35,778 nucleotides of DNA, taken from contig NZ_FZOD01000085.1 of NCBI RefSeq assembly GCF_900188345.1, positions 1-35,778 on the forward strand, given 5' to 3'. The position numbers and the translations under genes were made by a program. Under the pieces are notes generated by a model. It was given only the letters and a program-made list of their open reading frames with translations, was not told where the DNA came from and did not search any database. The stretch comes from Streptosporangium subroseum (GTDB lineage: Bacteria; Actinomycetota; Actinomycetes; Streptosporangiales; Streptosporangiaceae). Positions 7,059 through 16,034 of this stretch are shown here, piece after piece. How positions within the stretch are numbered: the stretch's first letter is position 1; each line of letters starts with the position of its first letter.

Positions 7059-7529
7059 ATGTCCGAGCTCACGCTGCTGCTGATCCGGCTCGCGTTCCTC
7101 GCGGTGCTGTGGTTCTTCGTGATTGCCGCGGTCGGTGTGATCCGGACAGACTTGTTCGGATCACGCACGGCCGCCGCTGTCACCGCGCGCAAGGTCCCCA
7201 AACCCGCAAAGCCCGCCGCGGTCAAATCCAAGAAGGGGGAACCACGGCAAATGGTCGTCACCGGTGGCCCCCTGCAAGGCACCACCATTACCCTCTCGGA
7301 GACGCCAATCACCATCGGCCGAGCAACCGACGCCACGCTGGTAGTCAGCGACGACTACGCCTCCAGCCGGCATGCCCGGCTCTTCCCCCAGGACGGTCAG
7401 TGGATCGTGGAAGATCTCGGTTCGACCAACGGAACGTACCTCGACCGCTCTAAAGTCACCCGTCCGACTCCGGTGCCGCTCGGTGTTCCGATCCGCATTG
7501 GCAAGACCGTCATCGAATTGCGCAAATGA
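7059..7529 (+). CDS. fhaB: FhaB (FipA): membrane-anchored FHA protein
   Basis: This 156-residue protein has an N-terminal membrane helix (about 5-28, LLLIRLAFLAVLWFFVIAAV), a Lys/Ala/Pro-rich linker and one FHA domain (about 75-155) with ITIGRATDATLVVSDDYASS, RHARLF and LGSTNGTYLDRSKV. The phosphothreonine-binding residues are intact. In Mycobacterium the orthologue FipA bridges FtsZ and FtsQ under oxidative stress and is phosphorylated by PknA; a role at the division site is inferred here from order and architecture. It starts at ATG 7059, 17 bases after fhaA, and its last codons overlap the start of pstP (ATGA at 7526-7529), pointing to coupled translation. Confidence 0.95.
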   Translation: MSELTLLLIRLAFLAVLWFFVIAAVGVIRTDLFGSRTAAAVTARKVPKPAKPAAVKSKKGEPRQMVVTGGPLQGTTITLSETPITIGRATDATLVVSDDYASSRHARLFPQDGQWIVEDLGSTNGTYLDRSKVTRPTPVPLGVPIRIGKTVIELRK

Positions 7530-8815
7530 CCATCGCACTCCGTTACGCCGCCCGCTCCGACGTCGGCCTCCTCCGCGAAGGCAACGAGGACTCGGCCTAC
7601 GCCAGCGGCCGCCTGCTCGCCGTCGCGGACGGTATGGGCGGCCACGCACACGGTGAGGTGGCCAGCTCGGTCGCCATCGCCGCGATGTCCTCCCTCGACG
7701 AGGACACCCAGGGGGGTGACCTGCTCAGCGCCATCGAGGCGGCTGTACGCGACGCCAATCGCAGGCTGCACGAGATGGTGGCCCGGGATTCAAGCCTCAA
7801 GGGCATGGGCACCACCCTGACCGCCATGCTCTGGTCCGGCACCAGGGTCGCCCTGGTCCACGTCGGCGACTCACGCGCCTATCTTCTGCGGGCGGGGGAG
7901 CTCTACCAGATCACCCACGATCACACGCTCGTGCAGTCCCTGGTGGACGACGGCCGGATCACCCAGGAGGAGGCCGCCACCCACCCGCAGCGCTCCATCC
8001 TGCTGCGGGCGCTCGACGGCAGCGGCGAGGTCGACCCCGACCTGTCACTGCGCGAGGCCCAGGTCGGCGACCGCTACCTGCTCTGCTCCGACGGACTGTC
8101 CGGGGTGGTGACCGCGGAGACGATGCATCACACGCTCTCCACGATCGAGGACCCCGACACCGTGGTCCGCACGCTCATCGACCTGGCCAACCGCGGTGGC
8201 GGTCCCGACAACATCACCTGCGTTCTCGCCGACGTCCTGGAGGTGGACGAGGCACTCGCCCCGCTCGCCGAGGCCGCCGTGGTCGGTGCGGCCGGGTCGA
8301 CCCTGCGGTCACCGGCATCGGACGCGCCGGCGGGACATGCCGGCGCGGTCACGATGCCCCAGCCGGTCATCACGGATGACGATCTCGAGGAGCCGGTCGC
8401 CAGGGCCACAGGGCGGCCGGCCAAACGTCGTCGACTGTGGCCGCTTATGGTCGTCGTGGGAGGCGTCGTCGTCATCGGCGGCGGCTTCGGCTGGTATTTC
8501 GGGAATCAATGGCTCGACGGCCAATACTTCGTAGGGGCTCGGGGTAACGAGATCGTGGTTTTTCAGGGCCTGCCGACCAGCGTCGGCCCCGTCGACCTCT
8601 TTCACGTCGCCAAGAGCACCGCCGAGTCGATCTCGACCCTCGGCGCCTACGAGCAGGGCAAGATCCGCGACGGCATCTCCGTTCCCAGCGTCGACGCGGG
8701 CCTGAAGAAGATCGAAGAACTCAAGACGTCGACCAGCCCCGACGGGAAGGACGAGCCGACCTCTCAACCGAGCGTCTCGCCGAGCGCCACCCCGACCCCA
8801 AAACCCTCAAGGTAG
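7526..8815 (+). CDS. pstP: PstP: PP2C-type Ser/Thr protein phosphatase
   Basis: The 429-residue protein has a cytoplasmic PPM/PP2C catalytic domain (1 to about 240), a linker, one membrane helix (about 303-322) and an extracellular domain ending in a Ser/Pro/Thr-rich tail. PP2C metal-binding motifs are visible: REGNEDSAY near 17-25, VADGMGGHAHGE with Asp35, VGDSRAYL, LLCSDGLSG and GGPDNITCVL. PstP is the single phosphatase that reverses PknA and PknB phosphorylation in actinobacteria. It starts inside the fhaB stop and is followed after only ten bases by rodA. Keeping the phosphatase in one transcript with its two kinases would hold their ratio steady. Confidence 0.96.
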   Translation: MTIALRYAARSDVGLLREGNEDSAYASGRLLAVADGMGGHAHGEVASSVAIAAMSSLDEDTQGGDLLSAIEAAVRDANRRLHEMVARDSSLKGMGTTLTAMLWSGTRVALVHVGDSRAYLLRAGELYQITHDHTLVQSLVDDGRITQEEAATHPQRSILLRALDGSGEVDPDLSLREAQVGDRYLLCSDGLSGVVTAETMHHTLSTIEDPDTVVRTLIDLANRGGGPDNITCVLADVLEVDEALAPLAEAAVVGAAGSTLRSPASDAPAGHAGAVTMPQPVITDDDLEEPVARATGRPAKRRRLWPLMVVVGGVVVIGGGFGWYFGNQWLDGQYFVGARGNEIVVFQGLPTSVGPVDLFHVAKSTAESISTLGAYEQGKIRDGISVPSVDAGLKKIEELKTSTSPDGKDEPTSQPSVSPSATPTPKPSR

Positions 8816-8825
8816 CCGGTAACAC

Positions 8826-10202
8826 ATGAGCACCCCAAGCGTCGAGCCCGTCCCCCTGCCCGCCAAACGGCGGGTGGCCCAGTTGGCGATGCTCGCCTTC
8901 GCGGTCGTGATCGTGATGATCGCCTACGCCAACGTGGGGCTCGCGATCGACAAGCAGATCCCTGCGGGAATGCTCACCTACGGTCTGGGCCTGGGCGGGC
9001 TCGTGCTGGCCGCCTATCTGGTGCTGGCCAAGTTCGCCCCCTGGGCGGATCCGCTGATCCTGCCACTGGTGACGCTGGTCAACGGCCTCGGGCTGGTGAT
9101 GATCTACCGGCTTGAGGCGGGCAAGATGCCCCTCGCGTCGGCCAGCACCCAGCTCCTGTGGACCGCCGTCGGGGTCGTCATGTTCTCCGTGACGCTGATC
9201 GTGCTGCGCGACCACCGCGCGCTGCAGCGTCTGACCTACACCGCCGGCGCGATCGGCCTGGGTCTGCTGATCGCACCGCTGCTGCCGTTCATCGGCAAGG
9301 ACATCAACGGCGCCCGCATCTGGATCAGCATCGCCGGCTTCAACCTCCAGCCCGCCGAGTTCGCCAAGCTTTCCCTGGTCCTCTTCTTCGCCGGTTATCT
9401 GGTCGCCAAGCGTGACGTGCTGGCCCTGGCCGGACGGCAGCTGTTCTTCATCGACCTGCCCCGCGCCCGCGACCTCGGCCCGGTCCTCATCACCTGGGGC
9501 CTGGGCCTCGGCGTGCTGATCATGCAGAAGGACCTCGGCTCCTCGCTGCTGATCTTCGGCACGTTCATCGCGATGCTCTACATCGCCACGCAGCGCACCT
9601 CCTGGGTGCTGATCGGCATCCTGCTCTTCGTCGGCGGCGCGATCATGGCCGGGCTGCTCTTCAGCCACGTGCAGGACCGTTTCACCGTCTACCTCAACCC
9701 CGAGGATCCGGCGCTCTTCGACAAGATCGGCGGCAGCGCCCAGCTCATGCAGGGCCTGTTCAGCATGGCCAACGGCGGAATCCTCGGCACCGGACTCGGC
9801 CAGGGCCACCCAGAGCTGATCCCGCTGGCCTTCTCCGACTTCATCTTCCCCGCCACCGGCGAGGAGCTCGGCCTGACCGGGCTGATGGCCCTGCTGATGA
9901 TCTACGCCCTGCTGGTACAGCGCGGCCTGCGCACCGCGATCGCGGCCCGCGACCCGTTCTCCAAGCTGCTGGCGGGCGGCCTGTCGTTCATCCTGGCCTG
10001 GCAGGTCTTCATCATCGTCGGCGGCGTGACCAACCTGATCCCGCTGACCGGCCTGGTCACGCCCTTCATGTCCCAGGGCGGTTCGGCTCTGCTGGCTAAC
10101 TGGATCCTTATCGCGTTACTGGTACGCATGTCGGATGCGGCAAGGAAGCCGCCACCCCAAGCCATCCAGGACGAAGGAATGACGCAGGTGTTCCAGCGAT
10201 GA
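8826..10202 (+). CDS. rodA: RodA: SEDS-family peptidoglycan polymerase
   Basis: The 458-residue protein is a polytopic FtsW/RodA/SpoVE member with about 12 membrane helices after a short charged N-terminus. Signature segments are GKDINGARIWISI, LQPAEFAKLSLVLFFAGYL, QKDLGSSLLIFG and the C-terminal IPLTGLVTPFMSQGGSALLA. SEDS proteins polymerise lipid II glycan chains and work with a class B PBP; the next gene encodes exactly such a partner, overlapping by ATGA. I call it RodA and not FtsW because of the pbpA neighbour and the conserved operon order, since sequence alone separates the two poorly. The start is ATG 8826, ten bases after pstP, with only a weak ribosome binding site. Confidence 0.95.
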   Translation: MSTPSVEPVPLPAKRRVAQLAMLAFAVVIVMIAYANVGLAIDKQIPAGMLTYGLGLGGLVLAAYLVLAKFAPWADPLILPLVTLVNGLGLVMIYRLEAGKMPLASASTQLLWTAVGVVMFSVTLIVLRDHRALQRLTYTAGAIGLGLLIAPLLPFIGKDINGARIWISIAGFNLQPAEFAKLSLVLFFAGYLVAKRDVLALAGRQLFFIDLPRARDLGPVLITWGLGLGVLIMQKDLGSSLLIFGTFIAMLYIATQRTSWVLIGILLFVGGAIMAGLLFSHVQDRFTVYLNPEDPALFDKIGGSAQLMQGLFSMANGGILGTGLGQGHPELIPLAFSDFIFPATGEELGLTGLMALLMIYALLVQRGLRTAIAARDPFSKLLAGGLSFILAWQVFIIVGGVTNLIPLTGLVTPFMSQGGSALLANWILIALLVRMSDAARKPPPQAIQDEGMTQVFQR

Positions 10203-11656
10203 ACGGCCCCCTCAAGCGTGCCGCCCTGGCCTGCCTGCTCATGTTCGGCCTGCTGATGATCAACGTGAACTATCTGCAGGCCGTACGGGCGGACGGTCTG
10301 AGCGACAATCCGCGCAACGTCCGCAACTTCTACGACCGCTACGACATCCAGCGCGGCCGGATCACCGCGGGCGACAAGGTCCTCGCCGAGTCCGTCGACA
10401 CCGGCACCAACGACTTCCGGTTCGAGCGACGCTATCCCGGGGGCAAGGTCTTCGCGCCCGTCACCGGCTTCTTCGCGCCGGAGAGCGAGCGCGACATGGA
10501 GCTGGCGGAGAACACCCTGCTCAACGGGACGAGCGCCGACCTGCTGATCCGGCGCAGCCTCGACCTGTTCACCGCCAAGCAGTCCAAGGGCGCCGACGTC
10601 GACCTGACGATCAACCCCAAGGCGCAGGAGGCGGCCTACAAGGCGCTGGGCGAGAGTGGCAAGAAGGGCGCGCTGGTCGCGATCGAGCCGAAGACCGGGG
10701 CGATCCTCGCCATGGTCTCGATCCCCACCTACGACCCCAACCTGCTGTCCAAGCCGGACAAGAAGTCGGTCAACGCCGCCTCCAAGAAGCTGGAGACCGA
10801 CAAGGACCAGCCGCTGCTGAACCGGGCCATCGAGCGCACCTACCCGCCGGGCTCCACGTTCAAGGTGGTGACCCTGTCCGCGCTTCTGGAGAGCGACGAC
10901 ACCGCCGGCCCGGAGACCCAGGTGGACGCTCCGACGGTGCTCGACCTGCCCAACACCACCGCCGACCTGCCCAACTTCGGCGGCGCGGCGTGCGGTTCCG
11001 GACGCGTGACGCTGTCGTTCGCGCTGGAGCAGTCCTGCAACACGCCGTTCGCCAAGATGGGCATGGATCTCGGCTACGACGCCATCCAGGAGCAGGCCAG
11101 GAAGTACGGCATCGGCGGTGACCCGGTGGCGATCCCGATGCCGGTCTCGCCCAGCTCGATCGGTCCCCGCGAGGACCAGGCCGCGCTCGCCCAGGCCTCG
11201 ATCGGCCAGCGCAGCAACCAGATGACCCCCCTGCAGATGGCCATGGTCGCCGCGGGCATCGCCAACAAGGGCGTGGTCATGAAGCCGTACCTGGTGAACA
11301 AGATCGCGGACTCGGAGGGCGGCGAGGTCCAGAGCGCCGATCCCGAGGAGCTGTCCACCGCGATCAGCGAGGACAGCGCGCGCAAGCTCACGGAGATGAT
11401 GGTCAACGTCGTCGCCAAGGGCACCGCGAGCGCCGCGCAGGTCCCGGGGGTGACCGTCGCCGGCAAGACCGGCACCGCCGAGACCTCCCAGGGCAGTGAC
11501 CCGCACGCGTGGTTCATCTCGTTCGCCCCCGCCGAAGACCCCAAGATCGCCCTTGCTCTGATCGTCGAGTCCGGGAGCGCCGGAGGCGAGGCCTCCGGTG
11601 GCCACACCGCCGCTCCCATCGCCAAGAGCGTGATTGAAGCGGTGCTGGGTAAATGA
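10199..11656 (+). CDS. pbpA: PbpA: class B penicillin-binding protein (transpeptidase)
   Basis: This 485-residue protein has one N-terminal membrane anchor (about 8-27) and a periplasmic transpeptidase domain. All three active-site motifs are present: SxxK as STFK with nucleophile Ser219, SxN as SCN at 279-281, and KTG at 423-425. Its length equals that of mycobacterial PbpA and is shorter than FtsI-type PBPs because the N-terminal pedestal is reduced. It cross-links peptidoglycan made by the adjacent RodA and in mycobacteria is needed for normal septation and shape. The start overlaps the rodA stop (ATGA at 10199-10202) and the end overlaps pknA in the same way. Confidence 0.96.
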   Translation: MNGPLKRAALACLLMFGLLMINVNYLQAVRADGLSDNPRNVRNFYDRYDIQRGRITAGDKVLAESVDTGTNDFRFERRYPGGKVFAPVTGFFAPESERDMELAENTLLNGTSADLLIRRSLDLFTAKQSKGADVDLTINPKAQEAAYKALGESGKKGALVAIEPKTGAILAMVSIPTYDPNLLSKPDKKSVNAASKKLETDKDQPLLNRAIERTYPPGSTFKVVTLSALLESDDTAGPETQVDAPTVLDLPNTTADLPNFGGAACGSGRVTLSFALEQSCNTPFAKMGMDLGYDAIQEQARKYGIGGDPVAIPMPVSPSSIGPREDQAALAQASIGQRSNQMTPLQMAMVAAGIANKGVVMKPYLVNKIADSEGGEVQSADPEELSTAISEDSARKLTEMMVNVVAKGTASAAQVPGVTVAGKTGTAETSQGSDPHAWFISFAPAEDPKIALALIVESGSAGGEASGGHTAAPIAKSVIEAVLGK

Positions 11657-13053
11657 CCGCCGGCTTGCTCGGGGGCCGATACCGCCCCCTGGGTCGCATC
11701 GCGACGGGCGGCATGGGCGAGGTATGGCGGGCCGAGGACGAGCTGCTCGGCCGCGAGGTGGCCGTGAAGCTGCTCCGGCAGCACATGGCGGCGGATCCGG
11801 CCTTCCGCGAACGGTTCCGCTCCGAGGCCCGGATCGCGGCGGGGCTGGCCGACCCCGGCATCGCCCAGGTCTACGACTACGGCGAGGCCGACGGCATCGC
11901 CTATCTGGTGATGGAGCTCGTTCCCGGTGAGTCGCTGGCGGGCATCCTGGTCCGCGACGGCAGCCTGAGCGTCGAGGTCACCCTCGACGTGGTCCAGCAG
12001 ACGGCCAAGGGACTGCAGGCCGCGCACAGCTCGGGAATCATCCACCGGGACATCAAGCCGGGCAACATTCTGGTCACCGAGGCCGGCGTGATCAAGATCA
12101 CAGATTTCGGCATCGCCAGGGTTCTGCAGGCCGCACCGGTGACCCAGACGGGCATCCTGCTCGGCACCGCCCAGTACGTCAGCCCCGAGCAGGCCTCCGG
12201 GCTCCCGCTGACCCCCGCCACGGACATCTACTCGCTCGGCGTGGTGGCCTACGAGTGCCTGGCGGGACGTCCACCCTTCGTCGCCGAGACGCAGGTGGCG
12301 ATCGCGCTCATGCATCTCAGCGAGCCTCCGCCGCCGCTGCCGGAAGCCATTCCGGCCGGAGTGCGCAGTCTGATCATGGCGTGTCTTTCCAAGGACCCCG
12401 AGCGGCGTCCGGCCAGTGCCAGAGAGCTGTCCGACCGGGCAAACCTGCTGCTTGAGGCACTCGCCACCGGGGGCGCCACGGGCCTGAGCATGCTCACCGA
12501 TCCGGCGGGATGGCGAGCCGAACCGGCGACCGAGTGGCCGGAGGAGATCGCACCGATCCTGTCCCCGCCCCCGGATCGGGGCCCGGGTCCGGGCTGGGGT
12601 TCGGCGGGCACCGTACGGACCTCCACGGGGCGGCGTGGTCTGCGCAGGACGACGGTGATCGCCGCCGCGGTCGCGGGATGTGCCGCGGCCGTCGGGCTGG
12701 GCGCGCTGGTGGTCCATGATCTGACGGACAGGCCGAGCGGAAACAAGCCGGAAGAACCGGTGATCAGGTCGAGCCCGATCACCAAGCATCCGACGGTCCG
12801 GCCGACCAGAACCAAGCCCGCGACGAGTAGACCGCCGGTCACACCGACGAAGTCGCACCGCCCATCGGTCACGCCGTCGGCTACGGTAAGCACATCGGCC
12901 ACGCCTACCATCCGGCCGACGAAGTCGCCACCGCCCAGCCCCAGCCCGACTATTTCGACCCCAACGCCCACCACCCCGACGGCGACACCGAGCCCCACAC
13001 CAAGCACCACTCCCGGCCCCGGCGACACAGCCCCGTCGAATGGGGAGACGTGA
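11653..13053 (+). CDS. pknA: PknA: receptor-type Ser/Thr protein kinase
   Basis: The 466-residue protein has a cytoplasmic Hanks-type kinase domain (about 10-270), a juxtamembrane stretch, one membrane helix (about 334-355) and an extracellular tail of about 110 residues made almost only of Thr, Pro and Ser. The kinase is intact: glycine loop GRIATGGMGEVW, Lys39 in VAVK, HRDIKPGN with catalytic Asp133, DFG at 151-153, and activation-loop Thr164 and Thr166 before GTAQYVSPEQ. There are no PASTA domains, as in mycobacterial PknA. The repetitive tail may be glycosylated or span the wall. The start overlaps pbpA; 73 untranslated bases separate it from pknB. Confidence 0.95.
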   Translation: MTAGLLGGRYRPLGRIATGGMGEVWRAEDELLGREVAVKLLRQHMAADPAFRERFRSEARIAAGLADPGIAQVYDYGEADGIAYLVMELVPGESLAGILVRDGSLSVEVTLDVVQQTAKGLQAAHSSGIIHRDIKPGNILVTEAGVIKITDFGIARVLQAAPVTQTGILLGTAQYVSPEQASGLPLTPATDIYSLGVVAYECLAGRPPFVAETQVAIALMHLSEPPPPLPEAIPAGVRSLIMACLSKDPERRPASARELSDRANLLLEALATGGATGLSMLTDPAGWRAEPATEWPEEIAPILSPPPDRGPGPGWGSAGTVRTSTGRRGLRRTTVIAAAVAGCAAAVGLGALVVHDLTDRPSGNKPEEPVIRSSPITKHPTVRPTRTKPATSRPPVTPTKSHRPSVTPSATVSTSATPTIRPTKSPPPSPSPTISTPTPTTPTATPSPTPSTTPGPGDTAPSNGET

Positions 13054-13126
13054 GACGGCAACGGGTCGATGATGGACACCGGTGGCCCAAAAGCCCGCCG
13101 GCACCCAAGATGAACGGTAAGGGACA

Positions 13127-14992
13127 GTGCAGGAAATGACTCAGCCCCGACGCCTCGGCGATCGCTACGAGCTTGACGGCGTCGTCGGGCGTGGCGGCAT
13201 GGCCGAGGTCTATCGCGCCCGAGACATCCGGCTGGATCGGATCGTCGCCATCAAGACCCTCCGCGCGGACCTGGCGAGAGATCACATCTTCCAGGCCCGG
13301 TTCCGCCGGGAGGCGCAATCCGCCGCGTCGCTGAACCACCCGTCCATCGTGGCGGTCTACGACACGGGCGAAGACACGTCCGAGGGCGCGCCCGTGCCGT
13401 ACATCGTGATGGAGTACGTCGACGGTCGCACGCTGCGCGACCTGCTGCGGGCCGATCGGCGCCTGCTGCCGGAGCGCGCGTCCGAGCTGGTCGACGGGAT
13501 CCTGCGAGCGCTGGACTACAGCCACCGCGGCGGCATCGTCCACCGGGACATCAAGCCGGCGAACGTCATGATCACCCGTAATGGCGACGTCAAGGTCATG
13601 GACTTCGGCATCGCCCGCGCGATGGCCGACTCGGCCGCGACCATGACGCAGACCGCCCAGGTGATCGGCACCGCCCAGTACCTCTCGCCCGAGCAGGCCA
13701 GGGGCGAGCGGGTGGACGCCCGCAGCGACATCTACTCCACCGGCTGCGTGCTGTACGAGCTGCTGACCGGGCAGCCGCCGTTCACCGGCGACTCCCCCGT
13801 CGCGATCGCCTACCAGCACGTGCGCGAGGAGCCGATCCCGCCGTCGCAGATCGACCCCGACATCCCCAAGTGGGCCGACGCCATCGTGCTCAAGGCGATG
13901 GCCAAGGATCCGGCGCACCGCTACCAGAACGCCGGGGAGATGCGGGCCGACATCCAGCGGGCCATGTCCGGCATCCCGATGGACGCCCAGACCATGGCGC
14001 TGGCCAACAACTACGGCTCGGCCACGCGGACCATGCAGCCGCAGCCCGGGGCCGGCGGCCCGGGCACCCAGCGCACCACCGCCGTCCCGGCGTACGAATA
14101 CGGCACGGAGGAAGGCGGGCGTGGCGGGGGCGGCCGGCGGCGGCAGCAGCAGAGCGGCAACGCGGCGGTCAAGACCGCCGCGTGGATCCTGATCCCGCTG
14201 CTGGTCGTCGGCGCCTTCATCGGCGTGGGCTACCTGTTCCTGAGCTCCCCCGGCGACCCCGTCGTGAGCGGCAAGGTGAAGATCCCGCTGCTGAGCTCCC
14301 AGACCGAGAAGGCGGCGACCGCCACGCTGATTGGTCTCGGCCTGAAGGTCAAGGTGGTCACGGCGTTCGACGAGGAGCTGGAGAAGGGCACGGTGATCGA
14401 GACCGACCCTGCGGCCGACACCGAGGTCGAGAAGGACAGCGAGGTCATTCTCAAGGTCTCCAAGGGCCTGGAGAAGGTCGAGGTGCCCAACGTGGTCAAC
14501 ATGACCACGGAGGAGGCCACCGCCGCGCTCGAGGACAAGGGCTTCAATGTCAGCCTGCAGACCAAGGCCTCCAGCCGCAAGCAGGGCATCGTCTTCGAGA
14601 CCTCACCCGTCGCGGGCAAGAGCGTCAGCAAGGGCAGCTCGGTCCGGATCTACGTGCCCATGGAGTCCGTGGAGGTTCCGAACGTCGTCAACATCACGGT
14701 CAACGACGCGAAGCAGACGCTCAAGGAGGCCGGCTTCAAGGCCAAGGTCGCTGAGCAGGAGAGCGATCTGCCGGAGGGCACCGTGCTGAGCCAGTCTCCC
14801 GAGGCGGGCAGTAAGTACCAGCCGGGGATCACGGTCACGCTGATCGTGTCGAGCGGTGCGCCCCCCGTGCCGACGGAGCAGCCGACCCTCCCGAGCGACG
14901 AGCCGACCTTCGACGACCAGCCCACGGAACCGGATCCCACCCAGCCCGACGACGGCCAGATCTTCGACCCGCCGCCCGGAGACGGGGGCTGA
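13127..14992 (+). CDS. pknB: PknB: Ser/Thr kinase with extracellular PASTA domains
   Basis: The 621-residue protein has a kinase domain (about 14-275), one membrane helix (about 347-367) and three extracellular PASTA repeats (about 378-447, 448-512, 513-575), then an acidic Pro/Asp tail. Kinase residues are all present: GRGGMAEVY, Lys43, HRDIKPAN with Asp141, DFG 159-161, and Thr172/174/176 ahead of GTAQYLSPEQ, matching the autophosphorylation sites of mycobacterial PknB. PASTA domains bind muropeptides or lipid II and tie kinase activity to wall growth. M. tuberculosis PknB has four PASTA units, so this is one short. GTG 13127 follows a weak GGGACA; ATG 13136, which would give MTQPRRLG, is an equally likely start. 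Confidence 0.96.
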   Translation: MQEMTQPRRLGDRYELDGVVGRGGMAEVYRARDIRLDRIVAIKTLRADLARDHIFQARFRREAQSAASLNHPSIVAVYDTGEDTSEGAPVPYIVMEYVDGRTLRDLLRADRRLLPERASELVDGILRALDYSHRGGIVHRDIKPANVMITRNGDVKVMDFGIARAMADSAATMTQTAQVIGTAQYLSPEQARGERVDARSDIYSTGCVLYELLTGQPPFTGDSPVAIAYQHVREEPIPPSQIDPDIPKWADAIVLKAMAKDPAHRYQNAGEMRADIQRAMSGIPMDAQTMALANNYGSATRTMQPQPGAGGPGTQRTTAVPAYEYGTEEGGRGGGGRRRQQQSGNAAVKTAAWILIPLLVVGAFIGVGYLFLSSPGDPVVSGKVKIPLLSSQTEKAATATLIGLGLKVKVVTAFDEELEKGTVIETDPAADTEVEKDSEVILKVSKGLEKVEVPNVVNMTTEEATAALEDKGFNVSLQTKASSRKQGIVFETSPVAGKSVSKGSSVRIYVPMESVEVPNVVNITVNDAKQTLKEAGFKAKVAEQESDLPEGTVLSQSPEAGSKYQPGITVTLIVSSGAPPVPTEQPTLPSDEPTFDDQPTEPDPTQPDDGQIFDPPPGDGG

Positions 14993-15018
14993 TCTCACCC
15001 TCGTAACCGAAGGCAGAA

Positions 15019-15064
15019 AAGCCGAGCCCGGCCCCGTCGTTGGAGACGGGGCCGGGCTCGGCTT
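15019..15064 (+). terminator. 20-bp perfect hairpin ending the fhaA-pknB operon
   Basis: AAGCCGAGCCCGGCCCCGTC (15019-15038) pairs without a mismatch with 15045-15064 across the loop GTTGGA, 26 bases past the pknB stop. It is symmetric enough to act on both strands. Confidence 0.9.
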
Positions 15065-15290
15065 GTGACCGGAGACAGGGAGCGAGTTCGGCATGTAGCC
15101 GGAGGTGAGGACAGGGTCCGGCGCCGCGACCGGAGGCAGGGACCGGGTTCGGCGCACAGCCGAAAGCGGGGACCGGGTTCGGCCCGTGGCTGGAGGCAGG
15201 GACCGGGCCCGGAGACGGGGGCTGAGTTCGGCGTCGTGCCCCGAGGACCGGGGCCCGGTGCCGTGACCGGAGACGGGCTGGGTTCGGCCC
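15065..15290. repeat. Degenerate tandem repeat, about 30-bp unit
   Basis: Roughly seven units follow the consensus GGCNNNGTGACCGGAGGCAG + GGACCGGGTTC, with the most regular copies between 15110 and 15215. Minus-strand frames read it as Pro/Gly/Arg-rich filler and I do not consider it coding. Together with the flanking hairpins it fills the 457-base gap between pknB and pabA. Unit spacing is uneven and there are no unique spacers, so it is not a CRISPR array. Confidence 0.65.
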
Positions 15291-15315
15291 CGTGGGAACC
15301 CCCTGGAAAGCAGAG

Positions 15316-15340
15316 ACCCCTGCGAAGTCGCGGGGTTTTT
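15316..15340 (+). terminator. Second + strand terminator after pknB
   Basis: ACCCC-T-GCG (15316-15324) pairs with CGC-GGGGT (15329-15336) around AAGT, with one bulged T, and runs into a five-base T-tract. It is a small but canonical intrinsic terminator backing up the larger one at 15019. Confidence 0.7.
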
Positions 15341-15380
15341 CTCTGGAACTCGCCGGAGAGTTCTTCCCGAGAAAAGGGAC

Positions 15381-15419
15381 GAGCCCTTCCGTCACTCGGG
15401 GGCGATGGCGGAAGGGCTC
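15381..15419 (-). terminator. Terminator of the sortase-pabA transcript
   Basis: GAGCCCTTCCG (15381-15391) pairs with CGGAAGGGCTC (15409-15419), 11 bp, loop 17. On the minus strand it is followed by TCCCTTTTCTC. It lies 30 bases past the pabA stop. Confidence 0.75.
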
Positions 15420-15449
15420 ACTGGTTAATCGTTCAGGCTGGGGCCGGCG

Positions 15450-16022
15450 TTACACGATTCCGGCAAGCCAGTTTCCGAGGAGCCGGTGACCGTGCTCGGA
15501 GATCACCGATTCGGGGTGGAACTGCACGCCCTCGACGGGTGCGGTGCGATGGCGCAGGCCCATGATCACTCCATCGACGGTGGTCGCGGTGACCTCAAGG
15601 GTCTCCGGGACGGTCTCGGGCAGGACCGCCAGCGAGTGGTAGCGCGTCATGGTCGCCGGAGACGGCAGCCCGGCGAAGACGCCGCGTCCGTCGTGCGCGA
15701 TCGCGCTGGTACGGCCGTGCACCAGCTCGGGAGCCCGTGCCACGGTCGCGCCGTGGGCGATCGCGATGGCCTGGTGGCCCAGGCAGACGCCGAGCAGGGG
15801 GAGGTCGCGGGCCTCGCAGTAACCAACAAGCGGGACGCTCACCCCCGCGTCCTCGGGCGTGCCCGGGCCGGGGCTGATCAGAACCCCGTCGAAGCCGTCC
15901 GCGTCCTCGACCACGACCCGGTCACGCGGGCGTACGTCGCAGGTCGCGCCGAGCTCGCGAAGATACTGGACGATCGTGTGGACGAAGCTGTCGTGGTTGT
16001 CCACGACAAGGACTCGAGTCAT
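15450..16022 (-). CDS. pabA: Class I glutamine amidotransferase, PabA/TrpG type
   Basis: The 190-residue protein is a complete single-domain glutaminase of the anthranilate/aminodeoxychorismate synthase type. It has LVVDNHDSFVHTIVQYL at the start, the oxyanion segment ISPGPGTPEDAG, nucleophile Cys80 in LGVCLGHQAIA, and catalytic His169 and Glu171 in VQFHPES. It supplies ammonia to a PabB or TrpE partner that is not in the window, so para-aminobenzoate versus tryptophan use cannot be settled; the position beside pknB is the conserved site of the gene called trpG or pabA in Mycobacterium and Streptomyces. The start is ATG 16022. The upstream 52-codon gene ends 12 bases before it and the two are probably co-transcribed. 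Confidence 0.94.
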   Translation of the reverse strand: MTRVLVVDNHDSFVHTIVQYLRELGATCDVRPRDRVVVEDADGFDGVLISPGPGTPEDAGVSVPLVGYCEARDLPLLGVCLGHQAIAIAHGATVARAPELVHGRTSAIAHDGRGVFAGLPSPATMTRYHSLAVLPETVPETLEVTATTVDGVIMGLRHRTAPVEGVQFHPESVISEHGHRLLGNWLAGIV

Positions 16023-16034
16023 CGGTTCACGGGT

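Noticed and set aside
11074..13104. Very long minus-strand frame opposite pbpA and pknA
   Set aside because: The plus strand encodes intact kinase and PBP motifs; the antisense product has no recognisable domain.
15065..15290. CRISPR array
   Set aside because: Units abut or vary in spacing, there are no unique spacers, and no cas genes are present. The same holds for 31365-31477.
14835..15395. Minus-strand Pro/Gly-rich frame over the repeat array
   Set aside because: It is made by the 30-bp repeats and the end of pknB; composition is filler-like and there is no ribosome binding site or domain.
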